From CBDBLK01 sp965243145 (GTDB lineage Bacteria; Bdellovibrionota; Bacteriovoracia; Bacteriovoracales; Bacteriovoracaceae): a stretch of DNA of 64,000 nt. The notes below the pieces were generated by a model. It did not search any database and was not told the origin of the DNA. It was given only the letters and a program-made list of their open reading frames with translations. Positions 1 to 7,894 of the stretch are shown piece by piece. The stretch spans positions 248,001 to 312,000 of the forward strand of contig CBDEUB010000002.1 in NCBI GenBank assembly GCA_965243145.1. Reading direction: 5' to 3'. Position 1 is the first letter of the stretch. Every line of letters begins with the position of its first letter. Made by a program: the position numbers and the translations under genes.

Positions 1-331
1 AGAGAAAAACTTGGATAAATTGAGAGATGTAATTGCTCCTAAAGAATTTTGGGAACAAAGTTTAAAATCATCAATGTTATTAAGAGACATAACCATTCAA
101 ACTGAAAATAAATTTTCACCAGAAGAAAAAAACTATATTAGAATTACTGTAAATAGATCAGATCAAATCAAGTATGGTGTGCGGGTATCTGTTAATAATC
201 ATTTTGAAATAAAACAAAAAACTGTACTTGATGGAACAATATATATGGTTGAATTGATAAAAAATAATTGGCCAGAAATTCAAAAAGAGTCAAAATATAT
301 TTTAGACAAAATTATGGAGCAATCAACATGA
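1..331 (+). CDS. hypothetical protein, first gene of a three-gene operon (5' end probably outside window)
   Basis: The frame is open from base 2 and stops at 331, so the gene may begin upstream of the window. The first possible start inside it is TTG at 11 (106 residues), with no clear ribosome site in the ten bases before it. The sequence is AT-rich and charged, with no signal peptide or membrane segment. The stop overlaps the ATG of the next gene as ATGA, so the two are translationally coupled. I do not recognise the family. Its role can only be inferred from the downstream metallo-beta-lactamase-fold gene, with which it forms a tight operon that could be a defence or other accessory module. 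Confidence 0.6.
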   Translation, partial: EKNLDKLRDVIAPKEFWEQSLKSSMLLRDITIQTENKFSPEEKNYIRITVNRSDQIKYGVRVSVNNHFEIKQKTVLDGTIYMVELIKNNWPEIQKESKYILDKIMEQST

Positions 332-921
332 GTGCCTTGTCTCTCGATTTTTCGACAACAGACAAAGTAGAAGGACTTAATACGATTTTTCCTTCAAAGA
401 TTTTGCAACAACAAGATGATGATAAGGATAAAGCGACCATAATTGACTTGGATGATGAAAGAAGAAAAAAAGCAATTACAAGGGCCATAAATAAGAACAG
501 AATTATACAAAGCGATTTTACTGGCAAAGAAAACATTGCAAAAAGTGCTCAAAGTGAAAGTCTTATAAATTTTATTGCACTTAAAAAACTTGAAGGCCAA
601 GTTGTTTCAGTTGATCAAGAGCAAAAAGAAGTTTCTATTCGATTCCATGAAATAGGTGGAAATAACCAAACAGTAGAAGAGGCCGTCTTTGACATGGAAG
701 AAATATCTCCATCTGATTACGACCTCTTGGAAGAAGGGGCCATCGTTTATTGGAATATTGGATATTTAGATCAACCAGAAGGAAGACAAAGAATTTCAGA
801 ACTTCGTTTTAGAAGAATGCCAATTTGGTCAAAAAGAGAGATAGAAAAAGTAGAGGAAAAAGCAAAGGCCTTCAAAGAATTTTTTTCTCCAGAATTGCAG
901 AATAAAAAAAGTAATGGTTGA
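328..921 (+). CDS. hypothetical protein, second gene of MBL operon
   Basis: 197 residues from the ATG at 328, which overlaps the previous stop. A longer open frame back to 268 lies inside the upstream gene and is unlikely. The first 100 residues are polar and rich in Asp and Lys. From about residue 90 there is a compact beta-rich stretch (LEGQVVSVDQEQKEVSIRF) that could be a small OB-like or SH3-like barrel. The C-terminus is basic and helical. No catalytic motif is visible. The end overlaps the next gene by 8 bases, so the three genes form one transcription and translation unit. Function unknown; a partner or adaptor for the MBL enzyme is an inference from context. Confidence 0.65.
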   Translation: MSALSLDFSTTDKVEGLNTIFPSKILQQQDDDKDKATIIDLDDERRKKAITRAINKNRIIQSDFTGKENIAKSAQSESLINFIALKKLEGQVVSVDQEQKEVSIRFHEIGGNNQTVEEAVFDMEEISPSDYDLLEEGAIVYWNIGYLDQPEGRQRISELRFRRMPIWSKREIEKVEEKAKAFKEFFSPELQNKKSNG

Positions 922-2008
922 TTTAAACTCAAGGCCTGTGGAAGTCTCCATTTTTGGAGGCGGTGTCGGGGAATGTATTGTCGTCAAATTTCAAGAAGAA
1001 TGTTGGATGGTTATTGACTCTTGTAGAGACCCAATAAGCAAGAGGCCCATTGCACTTAAATATTTTGCAGGAAGAGGGATTGATTATAAAAATTGTGTGA
1101 AATACATCATGGCCACGCATTGGCATGATGATCATATTAACGGCATTGCCGATTTGGTTCAAGAATGCTCCTCTGCAAAATTTATTGCTTCTATTGCTTT
1201 AAACAAAGATGAATTTTATTCATTGGTATCGACAAATGAACATCACGCAAGAATTTTAAAAGAAAAAACATCCGGAGTTAGAGAATTTTACCAAGTTTTC
1301 AGTTTTCTAGAATCTCATAATTGTAAAGAGCGTTTGATTTGGGCAAAGTGTGATCAATTGATTGAAAGAATGGGAGATATTGAAATTTGGACTCTTTCCC
1401 CTTCAAATAAGGAAATCACCCTTGCCATGCAAAGAATGGTTCAATTTTTGCCTAAAATAAAGGAAAGTTTGAAAATTATACCAGAGAAAGGGCCAAACCA
1501 TACTGCCGTTGTGACATTTATTAAAATTGCGAATTTGAAGTTGTTATTTGGGGCAGACTTGGAAGAAACCTCAGACCCAAGTTGTGGTTGGAGTGCTATC
1601 ATATCGGATTCAAATTCTTTGGAACAAGAAATTAAATTGATAAAAGTTCCTCATCATGGTTCGAGAAATGCCCACAATAATGTTTTGTGGGAAAATTATC
1701 TGCTAAGAAACGGGGTGGCCCTTTTGACTCCTTATAACCGATCCAGACTTCCACGGAATGACGACATCAACAGAATTACACACTTTTTAAAAGAATCGTA
1801 TTGCACATCTCCTCCCAATCCAAAAAAAATTAGGAAACAATACGACAGGGCAGTAGCAAAAACCATCAAAGAAGCAACCAAATTCTACCGGGCCTTTAGA
1901 GAAAATATGGGCCAAGTCAAATTTGAGTATGATTTTGCCAAAAGGGAGGGAACGATTGAAACCTTTGGCGCAGCAAAAAGGTTGATTGATTTTAGAACTG
2001 AAAGGTAA
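914..2008 (+). CDS. ComEC/Rec2-like metallo-beta-lactamase-fold protein
   Basis: 364 residues. The metal-binding signature THWHDDH is at about residues 73-79, followed by LLFGADLE near 212 and the VPHHGS motif near 245. These are the features of the soluble MBL domain related to the C-terminal domain of the DNA-uptake channel ComEC. There are no membrane segments, so this is not ComEC itself. Proteins of this kind are metal-dependent hydrolases and often occur in accessory and putative defence operons. It is the third gene of an overlapping operon of AT-rich genes that differ in composition from the region after 2100. Its 3' end overlaps the convergent gene by 17 bases. The fold is confident; the substrate is unknown. 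Confidence 0.75.
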   Translation: MVDLNSRPVEVSIFGGGVGECIVVKFQEECWMVIDSCRDPISKRPIALKYFAGRGIDYKNCVKYIMATHWHDDHINGIADLVQECSSAKFIASIALNKDEFYSLVSTNEHHARILKEKTSGVREFYQVFSFLESHNCKERLIWAKCDQLIERMGDIEIWTLSPSNKEITLAMQRMVQFLPKIKESLKIIPEKGPNHTAVVTFIKIANLKLLFGADLEETSDPSCGWSAIISDSNSLEQEIKLIKVPHHGSRNAHNNVLWENYLLRNGVALLTPYNRSRLPRNDDINRITHFLKESYCTSPPNPKKIRKQYDRAVAKTIKEATKFYRAFRENMGQVKFEYDFAKREGTIETFGAAKRLIDFRTER

Positions 2009-2429
2009 GTTGTGGCCCAATAAAAGCGGTTTGCAGAGGTTGGGCCTGAGATGGCCTGCGCACGGCCGCCAGGGAGTCGGCCGCCACTGGGACGGCGGCG
2101 GCGTTTTGGTAGTAGTAGTCTTTGGATTTGTAGGCCTGTCTCCAGGCGACGATGGCGACTCCTAAGATCACCCCGAGGGAACCCCCCACCACGATATTTT
2201 TCAAGTGGGCCGAGGAATCGGGCACAAAGGAGAGAGTGGAAAGCCCCAACAGTCCCCCGGTGAGAGTGGTTCCGGTGACGATGTAGATGTCGGTCATCGA
2301 GTCGTCCAAAATATCCTTTTGCAAGGCCCCGCCCCCTTGGGCGTGGGCCAGGGAAGTGAATCCGCTAAAGACGCTTAGCAAAAGCAAAGTTCCCAGGAGT
2401 CTGCTACAATTTTGGTGTAATATCCCCAC
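1992..2429 (-). CDS. small exported/membrane protein with two hydrophobic segments
   Basis: The minus-strand frame is open further upstream, but that part lies antisense to the ABC ATPase gene. The GTG at 2429 gives 145 residues beginning with a signal peptide (LLGTLLLLSVFSGFTSLAHA) and is my preferred start. After cleavage two hydrophobic segments follow (around TGGLLGLSTLSF and VVGGSLGVILGVAIVAW), then a polar tail ending in an aromatic residue. No domain is recognised. The layout of signal peptide, acidic stretch and two glycine-rich hydrophobic segments resembles the gene at 30974-31603. It is divergent from the ABC cluster, with only about 10 bases between starts, so the two probably share regulatory DNA. 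Confidence 0.6.
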   Translation of the reverse strand: MGILHQNCSRLLGTLLLLSVFSGFTSLAHAQGGGALQKDILDDSMTDIYIVTGTTLTGGLLGLSTLSFVPDSSAHLKNIVVGGSLGVILGVAIVAWRQAYKSKDYYYQNAAAVPVAADSLAAVRRPSQAQPLQTAFIGPQLTFQF

Positions 2430-2438
2430 CTGTCCACA

Positions 2439-3197
2439 ATGCGGCCTTTTGGCACGGGAGTCAAGTTGGAATCTGAACACTCGGCCCCTTTGGCGGTTCA
2501 AATGCGCGGAGTGGCCAAAGTTTTCTCTGGCCACATGGCCCTCAAGGGCGTCGAGCTGGAAGTCGGGCGCGGGCGCGTACACGCCCTCTTGGGGCCAAAC
2601 GGGGCGGGGAAAAGCACTGCCATCAATATTATCGCTGGCCTCACTCCCCCCACCCGCGGCGAAGTCTTTATTTTGGGCCAGGATGCCCTGAAAAATCCCC
2701 GTTGGGCGAGGAAAAAAATAGGCCTTTTGCCGGAGGTTCCCCCCCTGTATGGCCACATGCGGGTGGAACTGTATTTGCGTTTTGTGCAGCAGATCAACGA
2801 CTGGTATGGCCAGGCCGCCGGGGAGTGGCGGGAGCAGACTTTAAAACGCTGTGGCCTGTGGGGGGTGCGCCGGCGTTTGGTGGGCAACCTCTCCAAGGGG
2901 ATGCGCCAGCGGGTGGGGATTGCCCAGGCCTTGAGTATTCGGCCAGAGGTGATCATTTTAGACGAACCCGGTGCCCATCTCGACCCCCGCTCCACCGTGG
3001 AGATGAGGGAACTCATCCTGGGACTCAAGGGCGATCACACCGTTTTGCTCTCCACCCACCACTTGGACGAGGCCGCCAAGGTGTGCGACGAAGTGAGCTT
3101 TATCAGAGAGGGGCGAATCGTCGAATCTGCTCCGTGGCCCACCTTGCGGAAACGATCGGCATCCTTGGAGGATGTCTTTCGCCAGGTGGCCTTTTGA
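2439..3197 (+). CDS. ABC transporter ATP-binding protein (GldA/NatA-like)
   Basis: ATPase subunit of an ABC exporter that energises the membrane protein encoded just downstream. In order it shows Walker A GPNGAGKST, the signature LSKGMRQR, Walker B VIILDEP followed by the D-loop LDP, and the switch His in STHH. At 252 residues from ATG 2439 it is normal length; ATG at 2502 (MRGVAKVF) is a possible later start closer to the usual N-terminus. The stop is 1 base before the permease start. Together with the permease and GldG-like genes it matches the GldA-GldF-GldG organisation known from gliding Bacteroidota and found more widely. The transported substrate is unknown. Confidence 0.9.
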   Translation: MRPFGTGVKLESEHSAPLAVQMRGVAKVFSGHMALKGVELEVGRGRVHALLGPNGAGKSTAINIIAGLTPPTRGEVFILGQDALKNPRWARKKIGLLPEVPPLYGHMRVELYLRFVQQINDWYGQAAGEWREQTLKRCGLWGVRRRLVGNLSKGMRQRVGIAQALSIRPEVIILDEPGAHLDPRSTVEMRELILGLKGDHTVLLSTHHLDEAAKVCDEVSFIREGRIVESAPWPTLRKRSASLEDVFRQVAF

Positions 3198-3198
3198 G

Positions 3199-3930
3199 AT
3201 GAGAGGGGTGTGGACACTGCTCAAAAAAGAGTGTGGGGAAGTTTTTGCCACCCCCCTAATCTACCTTTTGGCGCTGCCCTTTTGCCTTTTGCTGGGGTGG
3301 AGTTTTCTGAGTTCCTTGAGTGTAGGGGGCCTGACCAACAAGACGGCGGATGGCCTGGTTTTGCTCCCCTTGTACGGAGGGGCCCATGTCTTGCTCCTGG
3401 TTTTGGCCCCCTTGCTCACCATGCGCTTGTTCAGCGAAGAAAAGAAGGCCCACACCCTGGAGTTGTTGCTGTCCTCCCACCTGTCCCCCTGGCAAATCGT
3501 CTTGGGCAAGTATGCGGCGGCATTGATAACACTGGCCTTTTTATTGGGCCTTATGGCCATCTTTCCCCTCGCTTTGGGACTCTTGGGCCACGCTAACTGG
3601 AGTTTGGTACTGGGGGGCCACACGGGAATTTTTTTGGCCGGGGCGGCCTATATGGCGGTGGGGCTTTGGACTTCCAGTTTGGCCCACAACCAGGTGGCCG
3701 CTGCCTCTTTAAGTTTTGGCCTGTTGATGGCCTTGGTGTTGCTGGTGCTCGCCGGGCAAAACACCGGCAACTTTGCCCTGGCCGAACTCTTGCGCTACCT
3801 CAGCACCGCCACCCATTTGGAGAGTTTTTTGCGGGGGGGAGTGCGCAGTGACAGTTTGGCCTATTTGTTTTCCCTGAGCGCCTTTTTTCTCTACCTCACC
3901 CACCTCTCTCTGGAGGCGCGCCGGTGGTGA
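3199..3930 (+). CDS. ABC-2 type permease (GldF-like)
   Basis: 243 residues starting at ATG 3199, one base after the ATPase stop; the longer frame back to 3172 overlaps the ATPase. It contains about six hydrophobic segments, including LIYLLALPFCLLLGWSF, a pair around VLLLVLAPLLTM and a C-terminal one ending in FFLYLTHL. The motif MRLFSEEKKAHTLELLLSS is the typical ABC-2/GldF cytoplasmic loop that meets the ATPase. It is inner-membrane located and pairs with the ATPase encoded upstream. The 3' end overlaps the next gene by 7 bases, so the three are co-translated. Confidence 0.88.
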   Translation: MRGVWTLLKKECGEVFATPLIYLLALPFCLLLGWSFLSSLSVGGLTNKTADGLVLLPLYGGAHVLLLVLAPLLTMRLFSEEKKAHTLELLLSSHLSPWQIVLGKYAAALITLAFLLGLMAIFPLALGLLGHANWSLVLGGHTGIFLAGAAYMAVGLWTSSLAHNQVAAASLSFGLLMALVLLVLAGQNTGNFALAELLRYLSTATHLESFLRGGVRSDSLAYLFSLSAFFLYLTHLSLEARRW

Positions 3931-5453
3931 GGGCGTTGGGCATCTTGCTGCTCTTTCTCGCCACCGCCATGATTTTGGCGACACTGGGCCTGTGGATCGC
4001 CATTCCCCAGGAGACAACTCTCAACCTGTGGGCCAGCGGGGCGACAGTGGTTTTGATCTCCACGGGCCTCTTCTTCCACCGCCGGCGCTTTAGAAATGTT
4101 TATACTTCCCCCTTTTTTATGCGCCTGAGTTCTCACACAGTGAGCGCCTTTTTGATCGCTGCCATTTTGGGGTTGCTCAATTTTTGGGCCTACCAGCGGG
4201 CGCGGGTGTGGGAGTTGGCAGGGGGCCGCGCTCGCCTGACTGCTCAGACCCGGGAGGTTTTGAAGAACTTGCCCCATTCAGCGCGCTTGATCCTGCTGGG
4301 CACTCGGGATCAATTGGCCCCCGTGCATCCCCTGTTGGACGCGTACCGCCTGGAGAGTTCCCGCTTGGAATTTGAATTTGTCGACGCTCAGTTGCGGCCA
4401 GATAAAGTGCAGCAGTACGGGGTGACGGAAATTCCGCAAGTGATTGTGGAATCACAAGGGCGGGTGGCCAAAGCGCGGGGCCTAAACGAGTTGGCGGTGA
4501 CTAACGCCTTGATTAAACTCTCCCGCCCCCGTGACCCCTTGATTTTATACAGCACCGGACACGCCGAAATGGACTTGCAGAATACTCAACTTCAAGGGGG
4601 CAGTGAACTCAAAACATTGATTCTGAACAGCGGGTTTGAGTTGCGGCCTATAGACTTGAGGCAGGTGGAGAAGATTCCCCGCCAGGCCTCCGCCGTGGTG
4701 GTGTGGGGGCCAGGTTCGGCCTTTGAAAAACGCGAATTGGTGGCCTTGAACACTTACATAGAGAACGGGGGGGCACTGCTGGTGGCCCTAGACCCCCAGT
4801 TTGAGCAAGACCCCCTGGGGGGCCTGCGCGCCTTTTTAGAGGACTGGGGCCTGTCGGTTCCCAACAGTTTGCTGATCGACAGACTGTCCCATGTGCGGGG
4901 TTCCCAGGGGAGTGTTCCCATCGTCGCCGAGTACCGCGGCGGGCATCCGGTGGCCGAGGGGTTGGGCAACGCCGTCTTTTTTCCCCTGGCCAGTGCGGTT
5001 TCCCCCGCCACCCGATCGGCGCGCGCCGAGGCCATTCACATTTTGGCCTTGTCTTCTCCCTTTCCCGCCGCCTGGGGGGACTTGCGGCCAGAATCTTTGC
5101 GCAGCGGACGGGTGGCCTATGAGGAGGGAGTGGATTTAAAGGGGCCATTGGGTTATTTTGCCGCCTACACCCCCTCCGAGGGAGACTCTAAGATTTTGGC
5201 CTTTGGCAACTCCCGCTTTGTCAGCAATGCCTACCGCCAGCACCCCAAGAATTTTCACCTTTTTTTAAACAGCTTGTACTGGTTGGCCGATCAGGCACAC
5301 TTGGCCAGTTTTGACCTGCCCGCCATCCCCGAGTCTCCCTTACTGATCAACCGCCACCAATGGGGCCTGGCCTTTTACAGTGTGATGTTGGCCCTGCCCT
5401 TGGCCTTGCTCGCCTGTGCTCTGGCCTTTCATTTGCGCCGCAGGATGCTGTGA
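3924..5453 (+). CDS. GldG-like ABC-associated membrane protein
   Basis: 509 residues from GTG 3924 (a second GTG at 3927 is equally possible). Two or three N-terminal hydrophobic segments are followed by a long extracytoplasmic domain of the type found in GldG and 'ABC-type uncharacterised transport system' proteins. Recognisable stretches are ILYSTGHAEMDLQ, VVVWGPGSAFEKRELVALNTY and GGALLVALDPQ. A single membrane helix near the C-terminus (FYSVMLALPLALLACALAF) ends in a basic tail, giving the helix-domain-helix layout usual for the family. It forms the transporter complex with the two preceding genes. Whether it serves gliding, as in Flavobacterium, or polysaccharide or lipid export cannot be read from sequence. 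Confidence 0.82.
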   Translation: MVRALGILLLFLATAMILATLGLWIAIPQETTLNLWASGATVVLISTGLFFHRRRFRNVYTSPFFMRLSSHTVSAFLIAAILGLLNFWAYQRARVWELAGGRARLTAQTREVLKNLPHSARLILLGTRDQLAPVHPLLDAYRLESSRLEFEFVDAQLRPDKVQQYGVTEIPQVIVESQGRVAKARGLNELAVTNALIKLSRPRDPLILYSTGHAEMDLQNTQLQGGSELKTLILNSGFELRPIDLRQVEKIPRQASAVVVWGPGSAFEKRELVALNTYIENGGALLVALDPQFEQDPLGGLRAFLEDWGLSVPNSLLIDRLSHVRGSQGSVPIVAEYRGGHPVAEGLGNAVFFPLASAVSPATRSARAEAIHILALSSPFPAAWGDLRPESLRSGRVAYEEGVDLKGPLGYFAAYTPSEGDSKILAFGNSRFVSNAYRQHPKNFHLFLNSLYWLADQAHLASFDLPAIPESPLLINRHQWGLAFYSVMLALPLALLACALAFHLRRRML

Positions 5454-5454
5454 A

Positions 5455-6006
5455 ATGAGAAACGGGATTTTATTGGCCATTGCCTTGGGGCTTACCCTGG
5501 CGACTTATCTGGTTTACGAATTGCCCCAGCGCCACCTGGAGCGGGGCCATGTGGCCCAACCCCTGTTCGACTTGCAGGAGTGGCAAGCGCGCTGGGGAGC
5601 ATTGCACGCCATCGAAACCCCCGCTGTGAAGGCCCAAGTGGATCAGATCGGGCGGGAAGACTGGCAGCGCTTTTTGGGGGATTTGGAATCGGCCTTTGTG
5701 GAGAGGGCCTTGCCCCGGGATCAGGTGAACCCCTCCATGCGGGACTCGTTTTTCCCCCGGCGCGAGTGGGTGATGCGCTTTCTTTTTGAGCGCGGGAGCG
5801 TTTCCGTTCTGTTGGGTGCAAAATTGCCCTTTGCTCACAGTTTTTATGTTGCCATTGCTCTTCCCGAAGGAGGGGAGTCCTGGGTGGTGGCCAATGACTC
5901 CCGCAGCGCCCGTGGGGCCTACCCTGCTGGCCAGGCCCACCGCCACGACCTCAAATACCAGCGCTTAAAGGGCCTGTACTACCGCAACTTGCTGGAAAAA
6001 GAATAG
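5455..6006 (+). CDS. membrane-anchored protein downstream of GldG-like gene
   Basis: 183 residues from ATG 5455, one base after the previous stop. One N-terminal hydrophobic helix (GILLAIALGLTLATYLVYEL) is followed by a soluble extracytoplasmic domain of about 155 residues with no known motif. In related clusters the fourth gene often encodes a DUF4340-type protein. The position and the single anchor fit, but this protein is shorter and I cannot confirm homology. It is most likely an accessory subunit of the same transporter. Confidence 0.7.
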   Translation: MRNGILLAIALGLTLATYLVYELPQRHLERGHVAQPLFDLQEWQARWGALHAIETPAVKAQVDQIGREDWQRFLGDLESAFVERALPRDQVNPSMRDSFFPRREWVMRFLFERGSVSVLLGAKLPFAHSFYVAIALPEGGESWVVANDSRSARGAYPAGQAHRHDLKYQRLKGLYYRNLLEKE

Positions 6007-6023
6007 GCGTTGAGAATGGAACT

Positions 6024-6830
6024 ATGAACGGTGTTTTGCGCGCCTACTTTCAGGCCTTTTTGCATCCCTTTAAGGTGCAGGAAGATTTGCGGACTTTGCG
6101 CTTGGAACGCTCGGAGTGCTCAATTCATCAGGCCCAACAAAAACTTTCCCTGTTGCCCGATGCTGGGAGCGATGGCGAAGCTGAACCTCACGGAGTCGCC
6201 AGGAAGGCGACGAGCGACGACTGCCCCGATGGGCAGTGCCGGAGCAGGATGCGGAGGCAAGATGGCCTGAAATATGGGCAGTTACTCGAACTTAGCTTTT
6301 TGGAGGTTTTGAGCGTCTCCTGGTTGATGGCCACTCTGCAGGCCCTCATCCTGGGCCTGCTCATCGGCGCGGGGTGGTGGTGGTTTACTTTAAACTTCGC
6401 AGATTCCTACGCCGTTTCCTGGGCCAATAACGCCCTGGCGGCGGGGCAATGGCAGGTCTTCTTTGCCCTTCTTTTCAAGGCCGCGCTCTTTCCCCTGCAC
6501 TTGTGGGTTTTTTCCCGGCTATGGCTCTACAGTATCCGCTTTTTCGGGCGTTTGATCGGCACTTCAAGCGAGGAAGACCTGGAGGAAGGCGGCCAGCAGG
6601 TGGTCAACGGGGCCTTGAGTGCCCACACTTTTTTATTGCTGCCAGTGTTGGGGAGTCTCGCCTTCCACGCCGCCTTTTTGATCTCTCTCTACGCGGGCCT
6701 TTCCCGCAACCTCCGGTGGCCGCCCCTGCAATCTTTGAGTGCCCTCCTGGCCCCCCTCTTTTTGTTCTTTTTACTGGGCCTTTTTCTGCTGTTGAGTCTG
6801 GCCCTGTTTTTTTCCGCGCTGGTGTTTTAA
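6024..6830 (+). CDS. multi-span membrane protein carrying an in-frame palindromic-element insertion
   Basis: 268 residues from ATG 6024, 17 bases after the previous gene. An N-terminal cytosolic segment of about 95 residues is followed by roughly five hydrophobic helices (VSWLMATLQALILGLLIGAG, then FALLFKAALFPLHLWVF, HTFLLLPVLGSLAF and a Leu-rich C-terminal pair). The arrangement resembles YIP1-type membrane proteins, but I cannot assign it firmly. About 43 residues of the cytosolic segment (from AGSDGEAEPHGVARK to GLKYGQL) are encoded by a dispersed DNA repeat seen three more times in this window. The insertion leaves the frame open and the membrane part intact, so the gene is probably functional. 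Confidence 0.75.
   Translation: MNGVLRAYFQAFLHPFKVQEDLRTLRLERSECSIHQAQQKLSLLPDAGSDGEAEPHGVARKATSDDCPDGQCRSRMRRQDGLKYGQLLELSFLEVLSVSWLMATLQALILGLLIGAGWWWFTLNFADSYAVSWANNALAAGQWQVFFALLFKAALFPLHLWVFSRLWLYSIRFFGRLIGTSSEEDLEEGGQQVVNGALSAHTFLLLPVLGSLAFHAAFLISLYAGLSRNLRWPPLQSLSALLAPLFLFFLLGLFLLLSLALFFSALVF
6163..6292 (+). repeat. dispersed palindromic element, copy 1 (5'-truncated), inside a coding sequence
   Basis: This matches the right-hand part of the copy before leuS almost base for base, from the GGAGCGATGGCGAAGCTGA segment to GGGCAGTTA. It contains two perfect hairpins: GTCGCC/GGCGAC with loop AGGAA, and ACTGCCC/GGGCAGT with loop CGAT. The left-hand module is missing, so the terminal palindrome cannot form. 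Its reading frame in the host gene is the same as in the other copies (GSDGEAEPHGVARK and CPDGQCRSRMRRQDG). Confidence 0.85.
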
Positions 6831-6840
6831 ACTCTCCTTA

Positions 6841-7866
6841 GTGAAGATCGAAGTGCAAAAGAGTATTCGGGCCGATCTCCTGGGGGGCACTTTGGACTTG
6901 AGTCCCATCCACTTGATTTTAGATCGGGTGGCGACTCTCAATTGCGCCCTTCAACTCAAGGCCAGAGTGATTTTGGAAACGGGCCAGACGGGCGGGATCA
7001 GCATAGTTTCAAAGGATTACCGGCGCACGGATTTTTTCTCGCGGGACGAGTTTACCCCCGCCAACTTGCGCAGCGGGCACTTCAAGGGGATGGCGTTTGT
7101 CGCTTGCTTGCTGGACTTTTTCGGCGTGCGTGAGGGCATCAACATGGAGTTGCAGTCGGGTTCTCCCCCCGGTGCTGGCCTGGGTGGTTCCTCCACCATG
7201 GGGCTGGCCCTCTTCGAGGCCTTGTGCCGCTGGTGCGGGCGGGATTTCGGCCGTACCCAGGCGGTGCGGACGGTACAATCCATAGAGGCGCAAATTTTAA
7301 ATGCAGGCCCTGCGGGTTATCAGGATTATTACCCCGCCCTATACGGGGGTATTTTGGGCCTAGTGCCCGCCTATGGAGAGGTGCGGGTGGAGCAATATTT
7401 TTCCCCCGCTCTCAAAGAGGCCTTGGAAGAACACCTTACCCTCATTTATTCAGGCCAGACGCGCGCTTCGGGCATCAACAACTGGCAGGTTTACAAAAAT
7501 TTTTTTGACAATGCCGGCACCACCCGCCGGGATTTACAAGAAATCGCCGATTTAGCGGCGCGGGCGCGGGAGGCAGTTTCGAGCGGGGATTTTGATCAGC
7601 TCTTAAATCTCGTCGCCCAAGAGGGGCGCAAACGCCACCAACTCTTTCCCCAAATGATCACCGAGGACATGACGGATCTGCACCGGCGCTTGGCCAAATC
7701 GCTTCCCAATCTCGGCATCAAAGTTTGCGGGGCCGGTGGCGGCGGGGCCTTTTTGCTGGTTCATCAAAAGGGCCAGCGCCCTTTAATCCGCAAAGAGGCC
7801 GAACGGGCGGGGATGCGCCTGCTCGACTTTGCCATCGCCGCGCCAGAGGAACTTGGCGCAAACTGA
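6841..7866 (+). CDS. GHMP-family sugar kinase
   Basis: 341 residues from GTG 6841, ten bases after the preceding stop. It has the GHMP phosphate-binding motif PPGAGLGGSSTMG at about residues 109-121 and the C-terminal glycine-rich motif KVCGAGGGGAFLLV near 297, in the usual order. These kinases phosphorylate small sugars or alcohols such as galactose, mevalonate or heptose-7-phosphate. The length and the IRADLLGGTLD N-terminus are closest to the sugar-1-kinase and heptose-phosphate kinase branch. It follows membrane-transport genes on the same strand, but nothing nearby fixes the substrate. Confidence 0.85.
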   Translation: MKIEVQKSIRADLLGGTLDLSPIHLILDRVATLNCALQLKARVILETGQTGGISIVSKDYRRTDFFSRDEFTPANLRSGHFKGMAFVACLLDFFGVREGINMELQSGSPPGAGLGGSSTMGLALFEALCRWCGRDFGRTQAVRTVQSIEAQILNAGPAGYQDYYPALYGGILGLVPAYGEVRVEQYFSPALKEALEEHLTLIYSGQTRASGINNWQVYKNFFDNAGTTRRDLQEIADLAARAREAVSSGDFDQLLNLVAQEGRKRHQLFPQMITEDMTDLHRRLAKSLPNLGIKVCGAGGGGAFLLVHQKGQRPLIRKEAERAGMRLLDFAIAAPEELGAN

Positions 7867-7894
7867 ACTCCAGGCCAGACTTCCGTGCGGACGG

